Below, piece after piece: positions 18,350-26,471 of a stretch of DNA of 41,680 bases. A model generated the notes under the pieces. That model was given only the letters and a program-made list of their open reading frames with translations. It ran no database searches and was not told where the DNA came from. The DNA is from Salinisphaera sp. G21_0. GTDB taxonomy: Bacteria > Pseudomonadota > Gammaproteobacteria > Pseudomonadales > Endozoicomonadaceae. A program made the translations under genes and the position numbers. Every line of letters starts with the position of its first letter. The first letter of the stretch is position 1. Location of the stretch: positions 1 to 41,680 of the forward strand of contig NZ_JAGHQW010000048.1 in NCBI RefSeq assembly GCF_017744115.1, given 5' to 3'.

Positions 18350-18455
18350 AAAAGGCATGGCATCCTGACAACAACATGATGCTGGAAGTATTAGAAAGCA
18401 ATCTTCCAAATAACTGAAACCCGGCTAAGCCAAAAACTCCCCCATCAAGGGGCAT
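18350..18455 (+). pseudogene. 3' remnant of a third paralog
   Basis: About 75 bp match the 3' ends of the two large paralogs nearly base for base. In frame it reads KAWHPDNNMMLEVLESNLPNN and a stop, against KALHPDNNMMLEVLESNLPSD in paralog 2. The similarity continues past the stop (GGCTAAGCCAAAAA) and into the following hairpin. Everything upstream of this stump is replaced by the RING/ankyrin gene, which ends at 18304. This is the scar of a lost copy, created by deletion or by insertion of the RING/ankyrin gene. Confidence 0.85.
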
Positions 18456-18463
18456 TGAATAAT

Positions 18464-18490
18464 TTACCCCGAAGCCCGACTCCGGGGTAA
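18464..18490. terminator. Hairpin between the third-copy remnant and ilvH
   Basis: TTACCCCG (18464-18471) pairs with CGGGGTAA (18483-18490) around an 11-nt loop. On the minus strand it follows the ilvH stop by 18 bp and precedes AT-rich sequence, so it may terminate ilvBH. On the plus strand it is the counterpart of the hairpin after paralog 2. Confidence 0.55.
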
Positions 18491-18508
18491 AAGATCAACA
18501 GTCAGCGC

Positions 18509-19000
18509 TTAAAGAGATAACACTTTTTCCCCACGGGAAATACCGGTCACTCCACTTCGCACAACTTCCAGCACCTGTGCCTGACCAATGGCTTCAATAA
18601 AGGCATCCAGCTTTTCACCGGTTCCGGTCAGCTGGATGGTGTAGACAGAGCTGGTCACATCAACGATCTGACCACGGAAGATATCCGCTGTACGCTTCAC
18701 CTCAGCACGCAGTGGCCCACCGGCACGCACCTTGATCAGCATCATCTCCCGCTCAATATGGGCACCTTCGGTCAGATCCACCAGTTTTACCACATCCACC
18801 AGCTTATTCAGCTGTTTAGTAATCTGCTCAACGACCTGGGGATTACCCACCGTGGTCAGCGTCAGGCGGGACAGTGTCTTGTCCTCCGTTGGTGCAACAT
18901 TCAATGTCTCAATGTTGTAATTACGCTGGGAGAAGAGCCCGACAATACGCGACAGTGCACCGGGTTCGTTCTCAACCAGGACAGAGATAATCCGTTTCAT
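18509..19000 (-). CDS. ilvH: Acetolactate synthase small (regulatory) subunit
   Basis: The small subunit stimulates the catalytic subunit and confers valine feedback inhibition through an N-terminal ACT domain ([20 protein letters not shown]). I start it at the ATG at 18998-19000, which gives 163 residues, the length of E. coli IlvH, and overlaps the ilvB stop by one base (TGATG), implying translational coupling. The nine-codon extension to 19027 lies inside ilvB. The C-terminal half carries EREMMLIKV and IQLTGTGEKLDAFI, typical of IlvH/IlvN. Confidence 0.95.
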   Translation of the reverse strand: MKRIISVLVENEPGALSRIVGLFSQRNYNIETLNVAPTEDKTLSRLTLTTVGNPQVVEQITKQLNKLVDVVKLVDLTEGAHIEREMMLIKVRAGGPLRAEVKRTADIFRGQIVDVTSSVYTIQLTGTGEKLDAFIEAIGQAQVLEVVRSGVTGISRGEKVLSL

Positions 19001-20730
19001 CAGGTCCTCTCCGTTTTGCTGAGCCACATATCGGCCATATTGCCGTCCTTGATCTGCATGGGGTAAACATGCTCACTGGTATCCACCTGGATATCCATAA
19101 AGACCAGTCGGTCTTTCAGCGAGAACGCTTCCTCCATAGCCGACGTCAGCCTGGCCGGGTCGGTAATTCTCATGCCCACATGCCCGTAAGACTCCGCCAG
19201 TTTGACAAAGTCTGGCAGTGATTCCATGTAAGAATGGGAATAACGACTGTCATACTGCATATCTTGCCACTGTCGTACCATGCCCAGTGCCTGATTATTC
19301 AGGTTGATGATTTTGACGTTCAAATCATATTGCAGACAGGTAGAGAGTTCCTGAATATTCATCTGAATACTGCCCTCACCGGTGACACAGGCCACATGGC
19401 TGTCCGGGAATGACAGTTTTATCCCCATCGCGGCAGGCAGACCAAAGCCCATGGTTCCCAGGCCGCCGGAGTTAATCCAGCGGTTTGGCTTATCAAATGG
19501 ATAATACTGGGCAGCAAACATCTGGTGCTGGCCGACATCGGAAGTGATGAAGGTGTCTTCACCCCGGGTCACGTCATACAGTGTTTCAATGACCTGCTGT
19601 GGCTTGAGAATGGTGCCGTCGCCCTTGTCGTAAGGGAACAGGCCGCCACGACCTTCACGCCACTCATTGATCTGGTGCCACCAGCTATCGAGCGCTTCCT
19701 GACCAATATGGGTATCGGTCTCTTTTATCTGACGAATCATAGTATCCAGAACGGCATCCACTGGCCCGACAATTGGAATATCTGCCGGTACATTCTTGGA
19801 GATACTGGCTGGATCAATATCAATATGAATGATCTTTGCATCCGGGCAGAACTTTGATGTGTTATTGGTGACCCGGTCATCAAAACGGACGCCCACGGCC
19901 AGAATCAGGTCCGCATTGTGCATCGCCTGGTTCGCGCAGTAACTGCCATGCATACCGAGCATACCCACAAACTGATGGTCAGAACCGGGGTACGCACCCA
20001 AGCCCATCAGAGTATTAGTCACCGGTACATTCAATATTTTCGCCAGTGCTGTCAGTTGTTCAGAGGCCTTGCCCAAAACAACACCACCACCGGCATAGAT
20101 AATGGGTTTTTTAGCCTCTGCCAGCAGTTCAACCGCTTTGCGAATCTGGCCATTGTGACCTTTAACCGGTGGGTTATAGGAACGCAGCCGTACCTTCTGG
20201 GGGTAATGGTATTCGTACTTTTTGCTCAGGTCGGTAATATCCTTGGGGATATCAACCACAACAGGCCCCGGGCGACCGGTCTGCGCCAGATGGAAGGCTT
20301 TCTTGATGACCTCTGGAATATCTTCAGCCCGTTTGACCAGGAAGCTGTGTTTTACGATGGGCCTGGAAATACCCACCATATCCACTTCCTGAAACATGTC
20401 ACTGCCTATAAAGGCTGACGGCACCTGACCGGAAAGCACCACCATGGGGATGGAGTCCATGTAGGCAGTGGCAATACCGGTAATGGTATTCGTTGCCCCC
20501 GGACCAGAGGTTACCAGAGCCACGCCCGGCTTACCGGTCGCTCTTGCGTAACCGTCTGCCATATGGGTGGCAGCCTGTTCATGACGTACCAGGATATGGG
20601 TAATCGCCTTCTGCCGGAAAATGGCGTCATAGACGTGCAGCAGAGCCCCCCCCGGGTACCCGTATATATACTCGACTCCCTCATCTGCCAGTGATCGGAC
20701 CACCATGTCCGCGCCGGATAATAGCTCCAC
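19000..20730 (-). CDS. ilvB: Acetolactate synthase large (catalytic) subunit
   Basis: This ThDP-, FAD- and Mg2+-dependent enzyme condenses two pyruvates, or pyruvate with 2-oxobutyrate, in the first common step of branched-chain amino acid synthesis. The 576-residue length fits the family (E. coli IlvI is 574). Visible motifs are the catalytic glutamate in [18 protein letters not shown], the FAD-region sequence [11 protein letters not shown], and the ThDP motif [12 protein letters not shown]...NLNN, with GEG in place of GDG as is common in IlvI-type enzymes of pseudomonads. It forms a two-gene operon with ilvH. It could equally be called ilvI. Confidence 0.96.
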   Translation of the reverse strand: MELLSGADMVVRSLADEGVEYIYGYPGGALLHVYDAIFRQKAITHILVRHEQAATHMADGYARATGKPGVALVTSGPGATNTITGIATAYMDSIPMVVLSGQVPSAFIGSDMFQEVDMVGISRPIVKHSFLVKRAEDIPEVIKKAFHLAQTGRPGPVVVDIPKDITDLSKKYEYHYPQKVRLRSYNPPVKGHNGQIRKAVELLAEAKKPIIYAGGGVVLGKASEQLTALAKILNVPVTNTLMGLGAYPGSDHQFVGMLGMHGSYCANQAMHNADLILAVGVRFDDRVTNNTSKFCPDAKIIHIDIDPASISKNVPADIPIVGPVDAVLDTMIRQIKETDTHIGQEALDSWWHQINEWREGRGGLFPYDKGDGTILKPQQVIETLYDVTRGEDTFITSDVGQHQMFAAQYYPFDKPNRWINSGGLGTMGFGLPAAMGIKLSFPDSHVACVTGEGSIQMNIQELSTCLQYDLNVKIINLNNQALGMVRQWQDMQYDSRYSHSYMESLPDFVKLAESYGHVGMRITDPARLTSAMEEAFSLKDRLVFMDIQVDTSEHVYPMQIKDGNMADMWLSKTERT

Positions 20731-21312
20731 TTGCTAACCCTCGGCTTTATTTGGAATGAATTTTTATATCGCCCCGAATTGCTGGCGCTATTAACATCTT
20801 CTGCCGCTGAATATCCCGACTCAATGTCAACAGTCCCTGAAACAGAGCGTGTTAGAAATTGGCGAACATGAAAAAGCGTCTCTTAACGATCATCCTTCAC
20901 CAACAAGTGCAGCTCCGGGCTGCATGAGACTCACAATTCTGGCTTGCAGAACTGCCACATTCCTGTGCGGGTAGGAGCAGTGCACCAACAAATGATCTCA
21001 GCACAAGATCGAGAAGTCGGTACACCAGGGCCTGTTGACGTTTCGTTGCGAGCACGCAACGAAACGTCAACAGGGCCTACGGAACACTCTTATCTGAGCC
21101 GCAGATAAACGGCATCAAATTGTCGCATAATTCCCAACGCAGCTTCTTGGGCGGCTTCAGGAGGTGCCATTTTTGACTTTCAGCAGCCATCCGTCAACAC
21201 AAATACGGATTTTACTTCGGTGAATACGAATTTTTTCGCAGGCATAAAGACGATAAATAGCTAATGCAACAATAATGATCAGGGACCAGTAACGTGAAGC
21301 AACGACTGTTTT
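20731..21312. promoter_or_regulatory. ilvBH upstream region (582 bp)
   Basis: This gap must hold the ilvBH promoter, but I found no leader peptide rich in Leu, Val or Ile and no clear attenuator, so control of the E. coli ilvBN or leu type is not supported. It contains a small GCAGC...GCTGC dyad near 20920 and the long hairpin at 21031-21074. On the minus strand, a stretch at about 21168-21290 stays open for some 45 codons (RYWSLIIIVALAIYRLYACE...) without a usable start, which could be a gene remnant. Nothing else is supported. Confidence 0.4.
21031..21074. repeat. Long perfect hairpin (20-bp arms, 4-nt loop)
   Basis: CCTGTTGACGTTTCGTTGCG (21031-21050) is the exact reverse complement of 21055-21074, with loop AGCA. 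Three further pairs lie beyond one mismatch, out to 21027 and 21078. There is no T run. A stem this perfect outside a gene suggests a dispersed palindromic element (REP-like or a small MITE) rather than a terminator. Confidence 0.8.
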
Positions 21313-22302
21313 TCATGGCTCTGTGCTGTCTTTATGGGCAATAGCTTCTGCATCCATGCAGTCGGGTGGTTTAAACTCCATTTCTGAGTCATGAGGATTT
21401 CCTGACCGGTAAGGCTTCAGAAAATCACGTAACTTTGATAATTTTTCGTCGTTGTCGCTGCTGCATTCTACGATATCAGATAACTCTCTGAGGGTATCAA
21501 TATAATGGTTAGCTATCGTGTCGGATATATATTTCTGGACATTGACACTAAAGGCAGGTGGCTCATCTTTCGACACGCCTTCGTTGGATATCATAACATA
21601 CCTGGCATCCACCAGGGTTTGCGGAATCATGGCACCAAAAATATGCAAAGGATAACAGCGGTTGCCGTCTGAATACTGGAGTATCTTGTCGAGATCATCA
21701 GAATCAGATTCGTCGCTGGACGAGATATCAGATTCATCGTTGGACGAGATATCAGACTCTTCAATGGACGACCTGATACGGTTAATTATCCACTCATTCA
21801 CTTTTGGATTTTCGACAAAATGAATCTGCCTTTTGGATTGACCACAGTCGTGCCTTTCGCTACAGGTATCCGAGGCATCAATCACGCTGCACATCTTCAG
21901 AGCACTGGACAACTCTCCATCAGAAAACCCGCTCTGACGCATTAGGCCTTTCCCGTATTCAGTGAACTGGACGTGTTTGACGCCATCAGCCGTGCTTTTG
22001 TTGACATAGTAGACCGTACACTTCTTATCGTCTGATAATCGCTGTTTGACCCGCTGGCTTATTTCATTGCTGAGTTTTATGTGTGCAGGCAATGTAGCTC
22101 CCCCGGACCATGAATTACCTGTTGTCGGAACCGTGTCTCTGACGTGATGTTGCTCACGTAATTGAGGCTGTACTGCCGCAACTGGCAGTTGATAGACAGC
22201 TCTTGGTCCGACGGTGGCTGGGGAAACAGGGGGAGAATGACCGTCATTAACAGGAAAACCAACGTTTGGTGCAAAAGGCCCGGTCAGATCAGCGCGATTC
22301 AT
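21313..22302 (-). CDS. Hypothetical protein with acidic Ser/Asp repeat
   Basis: I do not recognise this 329-residue protein. Residues 1-60 are Pro-, Val- and Gly-rich and probably disordered. A central acidic tract, SSIEESDISSNDESDISSSD continuing to about residue 205, is built on a repeating (D/E)SDISS unit that is also visible as 24-bp direct repeats in the DNA. The rest looks globular, with several cysteines (C143, C153 region) and no known motif. There is no signal peptide or membrane segment. It is divergent from the YobI-like gene. A role as a secreted or regulatory protein of the island is only a guess. Confidence 0.65.
   Translation of the reverse strand: MNRADLTGPFAPNVGFPVNDGHSPPVSPATVGPRAVYQLPVAAVQPQLREQHHVRDTVPTTGNSWSGGATLPAHIKLSNEISQRVKQRLSDDKKCTVYYVNKSTADGVKHVQFTEYGKGLMRQSGFSDGELSSALKMCSVIDASDTCSERHDCGQSKRQIHFVENPKVNEWIINRIRSSIEESDISSNDESDISSSDESDSDDLDKILQYSDGNRCYPLHIFGAMIPQTLVDARYVMISNEGVSKDEPPAFSVNVQKYISDTIANHYIDTLRELSDIVECSSDNDEKLSKLRDFLKPYRSGNPHDSEMEFKPPDCMDAEAIAHKDSTEP
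21717..21764. repeat. 24-bp tandem repeat encoding the acidic tract
   Basis: Two imperfect 24-bp units (21717-21740 and 21741-21764) both begin TGGACGAGATATCAGA, and a partial third unit (TGGACGA) follows. They lie inside the 329-residue protein gene and encode ESDISS-type residues; the period of 8 codons keeps the frame. Confidence 0.8.
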
Positions 22303-22424
22303 AGTCGTTAAAGTCCCTGGGTTGCATGGGAATTAATGACTCAGACCACCATTTTTGATGAACGTTCCTGTCCCTGGAGAAGAGAACTGCCGATACCGGT
22401 AGTGTAAAGGTACATCACAACGAT

Positions 22425-24986
22425 TTGCCATGCACTTCACAGGTTGGTCAATCAAAACAGGCCAATGTATCTGCTCACCCACTACCAAATCCTGCCGATT
22501 TTAAACAGTCAATGTGTTGGCTCACGAACATTGGTCATGGAAAAGGCTACAGGGAAATGATGGCTCATATTCAACGGTCAGGATGGATTCGCCGTAAAAC
22601 CAGATACCTTAAAGCAATCATGGCTGGCTGGAGAGCAGCCAGGGCAGGCTGGCAAGCAGCCCGGGAAAAGTACTCGCAGCACTATCCCGGGCATGGCAGA
22701 TCGGCCACCGCTCGCAAGATATCAGGAGGGACATTTTCCAGATATCTGAAACGTCGTGATGGGCAGTCACTTATCAGGCCTTTGAACTCAGCGACGATGC
22801 CATATGAGCAATTCGAGAAGTATGAAAGGGAGCTACTGGCTGCCCTCGATGTAGAAGAGCAGCCTGAAACCCGAAATATTGCCATCTCCGGAGCCATTGG
22901 TGTCGGCAAAAGCGCGTTTATTCATGCATTCACAGAGCGTAATCCACAATTCAAGTACACCCGGATTTTTTTGCCACCGCTATCCGAAATCATTCCCCCC
23001 ATTACTCCAGATAGCAATGAAAATGAGAAAGGATTATTAGAGCAACTTCTGTGCAGCATCACAGGCAAGTTACCCGATGACATCAAGGCGCTGCAGCATA
23101 AACCCAAAGGCTGGAGAAAAGTCATTGGCGCGCTTCTGGCCTTATTGACCAGCTATTCTATTGCAACACTGGGCTATCTCAGCGGTAGTCTGGGCATTGA
23201 TCAAAGTACAACGGTCAAAGCACTCCATCTGTATTTACCCGACCCGATGCTGGCCTTTGCCAAAAAGTATGCCCCCTTATTGGCTGAACTCTCCTTGTTC
23301 CTGGTGGCAACACTGGTCGTACTGTATCTATTCACGGGGTTACTGAAAACAGGCCAGAGAAAGAGGCAAACCCGGCTGGAGAACCGTGCAGACAGATCAG
23401 ATGTCAGTCATTATCTCCATCAAATCAATCATGCTTTTAACCACGGCAGGTATGATGTGGTCATTGTCGAGAACCTGACAAGCCCTTCCCAGCAGACAGC
23501 ATTGGAAACACTGTATTGTGTCAATGGCTACCTGAATGGCTCAGGCCATATTAAACAACCCGTCTATTTTATCTATCTCCTGGCGGATGAAATACTGACG
23601 GCTAGCGAACGTACCCGGTTTTTTGACCTGGTTGTTCCCATTATTCCCGCTCCCAATGCTGAAAATACCGGACCGGAACTGTATAAGCAGCTGAAAACCA
23701 TCAATAGCCGTGAGATGGATAAAGCATTAATTTACAATGTGGCAAGCGTCATTGACGACATGAAACTGATGACCAATATCGTTAATGAGTTTCATATTTA
23801 CCTTGATCAGTTATCCACGGATTATAAAGCGCCGAATAACAACAAGCTGTTTGCCATGGTCGTCATTAAGAACCTTTATCCCAAAGAGCATGCAGAATTA
23901 ACCGATGATATGGGGCTCTTTTGGACGGTTTTCCATGACAATAAACTACCCGGTAAAACAGTGGCCGAAACGCTGCGGCAGGGTTTCATGGCGGATTCAG
24001 TGTTAAGAGCGCTGACTGAAGAGCGCTTCGGCCCTTTACTTTACTTACTTATGAATGGTTATTTTGCTGAAGATTACCGGGACTACCTGTTTTATTTCTA
24101 TCCAGATACTCCTTTCAATGGATATCCCATAGCTTCATGGCAACCGGCCACGCCCCTACCACAATCTCTTGAGCATCAGGCGAGTAATTTCAGCCGGAAA
24201 AGCAGTAACCAGGACAGCGGAAAGTATCTCAACGGCTACCTGCCCAATGACTTTCAAGTGGCCACACATTGGCAAGTAAGCGAAGCTCCGGAAGTCTGGC
24301 AACACCGGGAGCTTGAGGCGAATGAATACAGTTTACCAGACAGCAACGAAATCCATGATGCAACGTTAAACCAGCTACTCTCTGCATTTACTGACTTTTA
24401 CCTTGAGCAACTGAACCTCACATATTTATCCCCAAGCCGGATTGAGATCATTATTCAGCACCCCAAGTGTCGGTTCTCATTGAAAAGCCTTGAGTGGCTG
24501 GCAAAAAGTGAAAACCAGTTTAAGGCAGACACCACCTATTACTACCTGCTACGTTTCTGGAAAGAATATAAAACCAATGCCGTGAGTACCGCTCAATTAA
24601 CGGTTAATACCATTGTAAAATTATTATCCGGCAGCGAAATCAATATTGATGATAAGTTATGGCTCTGCAACCTGTTAAACAATGAAAATGAAATTGATAG
24701 CCGTATATTGGCTGCAATGCTTGCCCCCATAACCTCACAGCCTGCCGAAAGCTTTACAATGACAATCAGGTTCGGCCGACTTGAAATGCTTATGGCAACC
24801 GCCAGAACACTGCCGGAAAAGATTCGTTTACTCTCCCAGCAGGTAAAATACCTATCCCGGCAAGAGGTGTTAACACTGCTTTCACAGTTGGATATTGATG
24901 GTACCGGTCAACTTATGAAAGAAAATAACCACTTCTCACTATCCGATACCCGGGAGAATATTGAATTAATAAACGCGTTTAAGTGA
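22425..24986 (+). CDS. YobI-like membrane-associated P-loop NTPase
   Basis: The frame gives up to 853 residues from a TTG at 22425; an ATG at 22512 (residue 30) is a plausible alternative start. After a basic N-terminal region comes a Walker A motif GAIGVGKS (156-163), two membrane helices (about 232-254 and 284-307), then YDVVIVEN (343-350) at the Walker B position. Next come the family-typical stretches RTRFFDLVVPIIPAPNAEN, VIDDMKLMTNIVNEFHIY and NKLFAMVVIKNLYPKEHAEL. I recognise this order from the YobI family of P-loop NTPases. The usual acidic DLDR-like sequence after Walker B reads NLTSP here. The protein is shorter than B. subtilis YobI (about 1200 residues). Function is unknown; a defence role is possible. 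Confidence 0.75.
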   Translation: MPCTSQVGQSKQANVSAHPLPNPADFKQSMCWLTNIGHGKGYREMMAHIQRSGWIRRKTRYLKAIMAGWRAARAGWQAAREKYSQHYPGHGRSATARKISGGTFSRYLKRRDGQSLIRPLNSATMPYEQFEKYERELLAALDVEEQPETRNIAISGAIGVGKSAFIHAFTERNPQFKYTRIFLPPLSEIIPPITPDSNENEKGLLEQLLCSITGKLPDDIKALQHKPKGWRKVIGALLALLTSYSIATLGYLSGSLGIDQSTTVKALHLYLPDPMLAFAKKYAPLLAELSLFLVATLVVLYLFTGLLKTGQRKRQTRLENRADRSDVSHYLHQINHAFNHGRYDVVIVENLTSPSQQTALETLYCVNGYLNGSGHIKQPVYFIYLLADEILTASERTRFFDLVVPIIPAPNAENTGPELYKQLKTINSREMDKALIYNVASVIDDMKLMTNIVNEFHIYLDQLSTDYKAPNNNKLFAMVVIKNLYPKEHAELTDDMGLFWTVFHDNKLPGKTVAETLRQGFMADSVLRALTEERFGPLLYLLMNGYFAEDYRDYLFYFYPDTPFNGYPIASWQPATPLPQSLEHQASNFSRKSSNQDSGKYLNGYLPNDFQVATHWQVSEAPEVWQHRELEANEYSLPDSNEIHDATLNQLLSAFTDFYLEQLNLTYLSPSRIEIIIQHPKCRFSLKSLEWLAKSENQFKADTTYYYLLRFWKEYKTNAVSTAQLTVNTIVKLLSGSEINIDDKLWLCNLLNNENEIDSRILAAMLAPITSQPAESFTMTIRFGRLEMLMATARTLPEKIRLLSQQVKYLSRQEVLTLLSQLDIDGTGQLMKENNHFSLSDTRENIELINAFK

Positions 24987-25170
24987 GAATATCCTGTAGA
25001 GGCAGTTTTGAGAAAAAGATAAAAAAATTTGGGCATATATATAAGATAATGTATATGTAACCTGAAATTTAGATGAATTACCTTATCGTCCTGAATTTAC
25101 ATCAACAAGAAGAAACTACCGGTGAAAATATTGGTCTATATAATGCCTTAATGACCTTTTAGAGGTAGCT

Positions 25171-25683
25171 ATGGATTCTTCTGTTACTGGTTCAGTCCCC
25201 ATATTATATACACAACAAAGTCAACCAATTGGTACTCCTTCTGCCGCAAGTTCAGAGCCAGAAGTTTCAAGATCACGGGAAACATTATTACCACCTCCCG
25301 ATTCGTTTAATTCAGAGCAGGTGCCAAATGATAAAAAAGCGGCTGACCGTGCGATTAATCCACAACCGGAAGGTGAAATCATACCGCAACTGGCCAGTGT
25401 TGATAGTATGTCCTCCGTATTAGATCCACTTTCTGACATTGGAACAAAATTATCAGATGCAATATCAGATCATGACCCCAATATCAGTGATTCTCAGCCA
25501 GAGGACAAACCACAAGACCTGCAAACCTCACAGGCAGAACCTTTACCGGAAGCGTTAGAAACGCTTCCACAAGAGCCTCAACCAGTCAGAGGCCGTACAG
25601 CTGCTATAGCCGACTTTTTTCGCAGCTGTTGTGGTATTCGGGATCGACATGCCAGCCATCCGCCACCAAGACCCGGCACCTGA
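25171..25683 (+). CDS. Hypothetical low-complexity Pro/Ser/Glu-rich protein
   Basis: The 170-residue protein has an AGAGGT ribosome binding site before its ATG. It is almost entirely Pro, Ser, Glu, Asp and Gln, so probably disordered, until a short C-terminal segment AAIADFFRSCCGIRDRH with a Cys-Cys pair beside hydrophobic and basic residues. There is no signal peptide or family match by eye. The 184 bp upstream are very AT-rich, with TATA-like promoter sequence near 25035-25060. The CC motif could be a lipidation site if the protein reaches a eukaryotic cell, but this is speculation. Confidence 0.6.
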   Translation: MDSSVTGSVPILYTQQSQPIGTPSAASSEPEVSRSRETLLPPPDSFNSEQVPNDKKAADRAINPQPEGEIIPQLASVDSMSSVLDPLSDIGTKLSDAISDHDPNISDSQPEDKPQDLQTSQAEPLPEALETLPQEPQPVRGRTAAIADFFRSCCGIRDRHASHPPPRPGT

Positions 25684-25735
25684 ATATCCAACACTTGCCT
25701 GTAGATTCCATAAACTATTGACCTGCGACAGCAGG

Positions 25736-26047
25736 TCAACTCATTAATCGGTCAAACTGCTCAATAATCAGCAACAGCTTTTCACTTTCCAGCCGCTCAA
25801 GGGGCAACACCTCTTCTGCATAGGATTTGATATTTGAACCTTTTGGCAGAGTGCCGCCCCCATCAATGATAGCCCTGACGCGGGGAACAAATATCCACTG
25901 CAACCACTGGCTGAATGCCATGGTATCCATGCAAAAAGGTGTGGTGCTGTTCATGGCTTCAACCGACGGAGGCATGGGAAGCCAGACATCCTGCCTGCGC
26001 AGCTCTGACTCCATAGCGTCCAGCAAAACAATAACTTCTTCAGACAT
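25736..26047 (-). CDS. yqcC: YqcC-family protein
   Basis: The 103-residue protein has the features of the YqcC (DUF446) family: LLDAMESELRRQDVWLP near the start, PFCMDTMAFSQWLQWIFVPR in the middle and LLLIIEQFDRLM at the end. Relatives are small cytoplasmic helical proteins, often encoded beside truC; the molecular role is unknown. Here it is downstream of the TPR lipoprotein gene with one base between the upstream stop and this start, so it is probably the last gene of the mrcB operon. Confidence 0.85.
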   Translation of the reverse strand: MSEEVIVLLDAMESELRRQDVWLPMPPSVEAMNSTTPFCMDTMAFSQWLQWIFVPRVRAIIDGGGTLPKGSNIKSYAEEVLPLERLESEKLLLIIEQFDRLMS

Positions 26048-26048
26048 A

Positions 26049-26471
26049 TCAGCTATTCAACGCACTTAACAAATGATTGATTTTTCGTTCCAGCATAAAG
26101 CCCGGTCCCAGACTTAATGCTCTCTCAGCCAGTTGCCGGGACTGGGCAACACGCCCCTGATCCTGACGCAGCAGGGCCAGCTGGTAATAAACGTCCGGAG
26201 CCGTTGGACCGATACGCATCGCCCGTCCAAGTGCACTCTCGGCCTCATCAAACCTGCCAGCTTCCCGGGCATTCCAGGCCTGGTGCAATAATGTACCCAG
26301 TGCATCCTGACGCTGTTCATAGGGTGACGATAATACTCCGTACTGCTCTTTCTGCATCAATACCGGCGTAGAGCAACCCGTCAGAACTGCAGCCAACAAC
26401 AGCGCAACGAAAAATCCGGGTGGAAAAGATATCGCTTTGCCACGCCACTCACAGATGGTGTCATACTTCAT
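26049..26471 (-). CDS. TPR-repeat lipoprotein
   Basis: The 140-residue protein has a hydrophobic segment ending in the lipobox VLTGC (C32), preceded by an unusually long, partly charged N-terminus. About three TPR-like helical pairs follow (ALGTLLHQAWNAREAGRFDE, ALGRAMRIGPTAPDVYYQLA, QLAERALSLGP). TPR lipoproteins act as scaffolds at the membrane. The start overlaps the mrcB stop by four bases (ATGA), so it is likely co-translated with PBP1B and may be a partner for it, comparable in position but not in sequence to LpoB-type regulators. The partner role is inference. Confidence 0.75.
   Translation of the reverse strand: MKYDTICEWRGKAISFPPGFFVALLLAAVLTGCSTPVLMQKEQYGVLSSPYEQRQDALGTLLHQAWNAREAGRFDEAESALGRAMRIGPTAPDVYYQLALLRQDQGRVAQSRQLAERALSLGPGFMLERKINHLLSALNS

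Noticed and set aside
20731-20960. Branched-chain leader peptide and attenuator upstream of ilvBH
   Set aside because: Short frames such as MQPGAALVGEG lack a run of Leu/Val/Ile codons and no terminator/antiterminator pair is evident.
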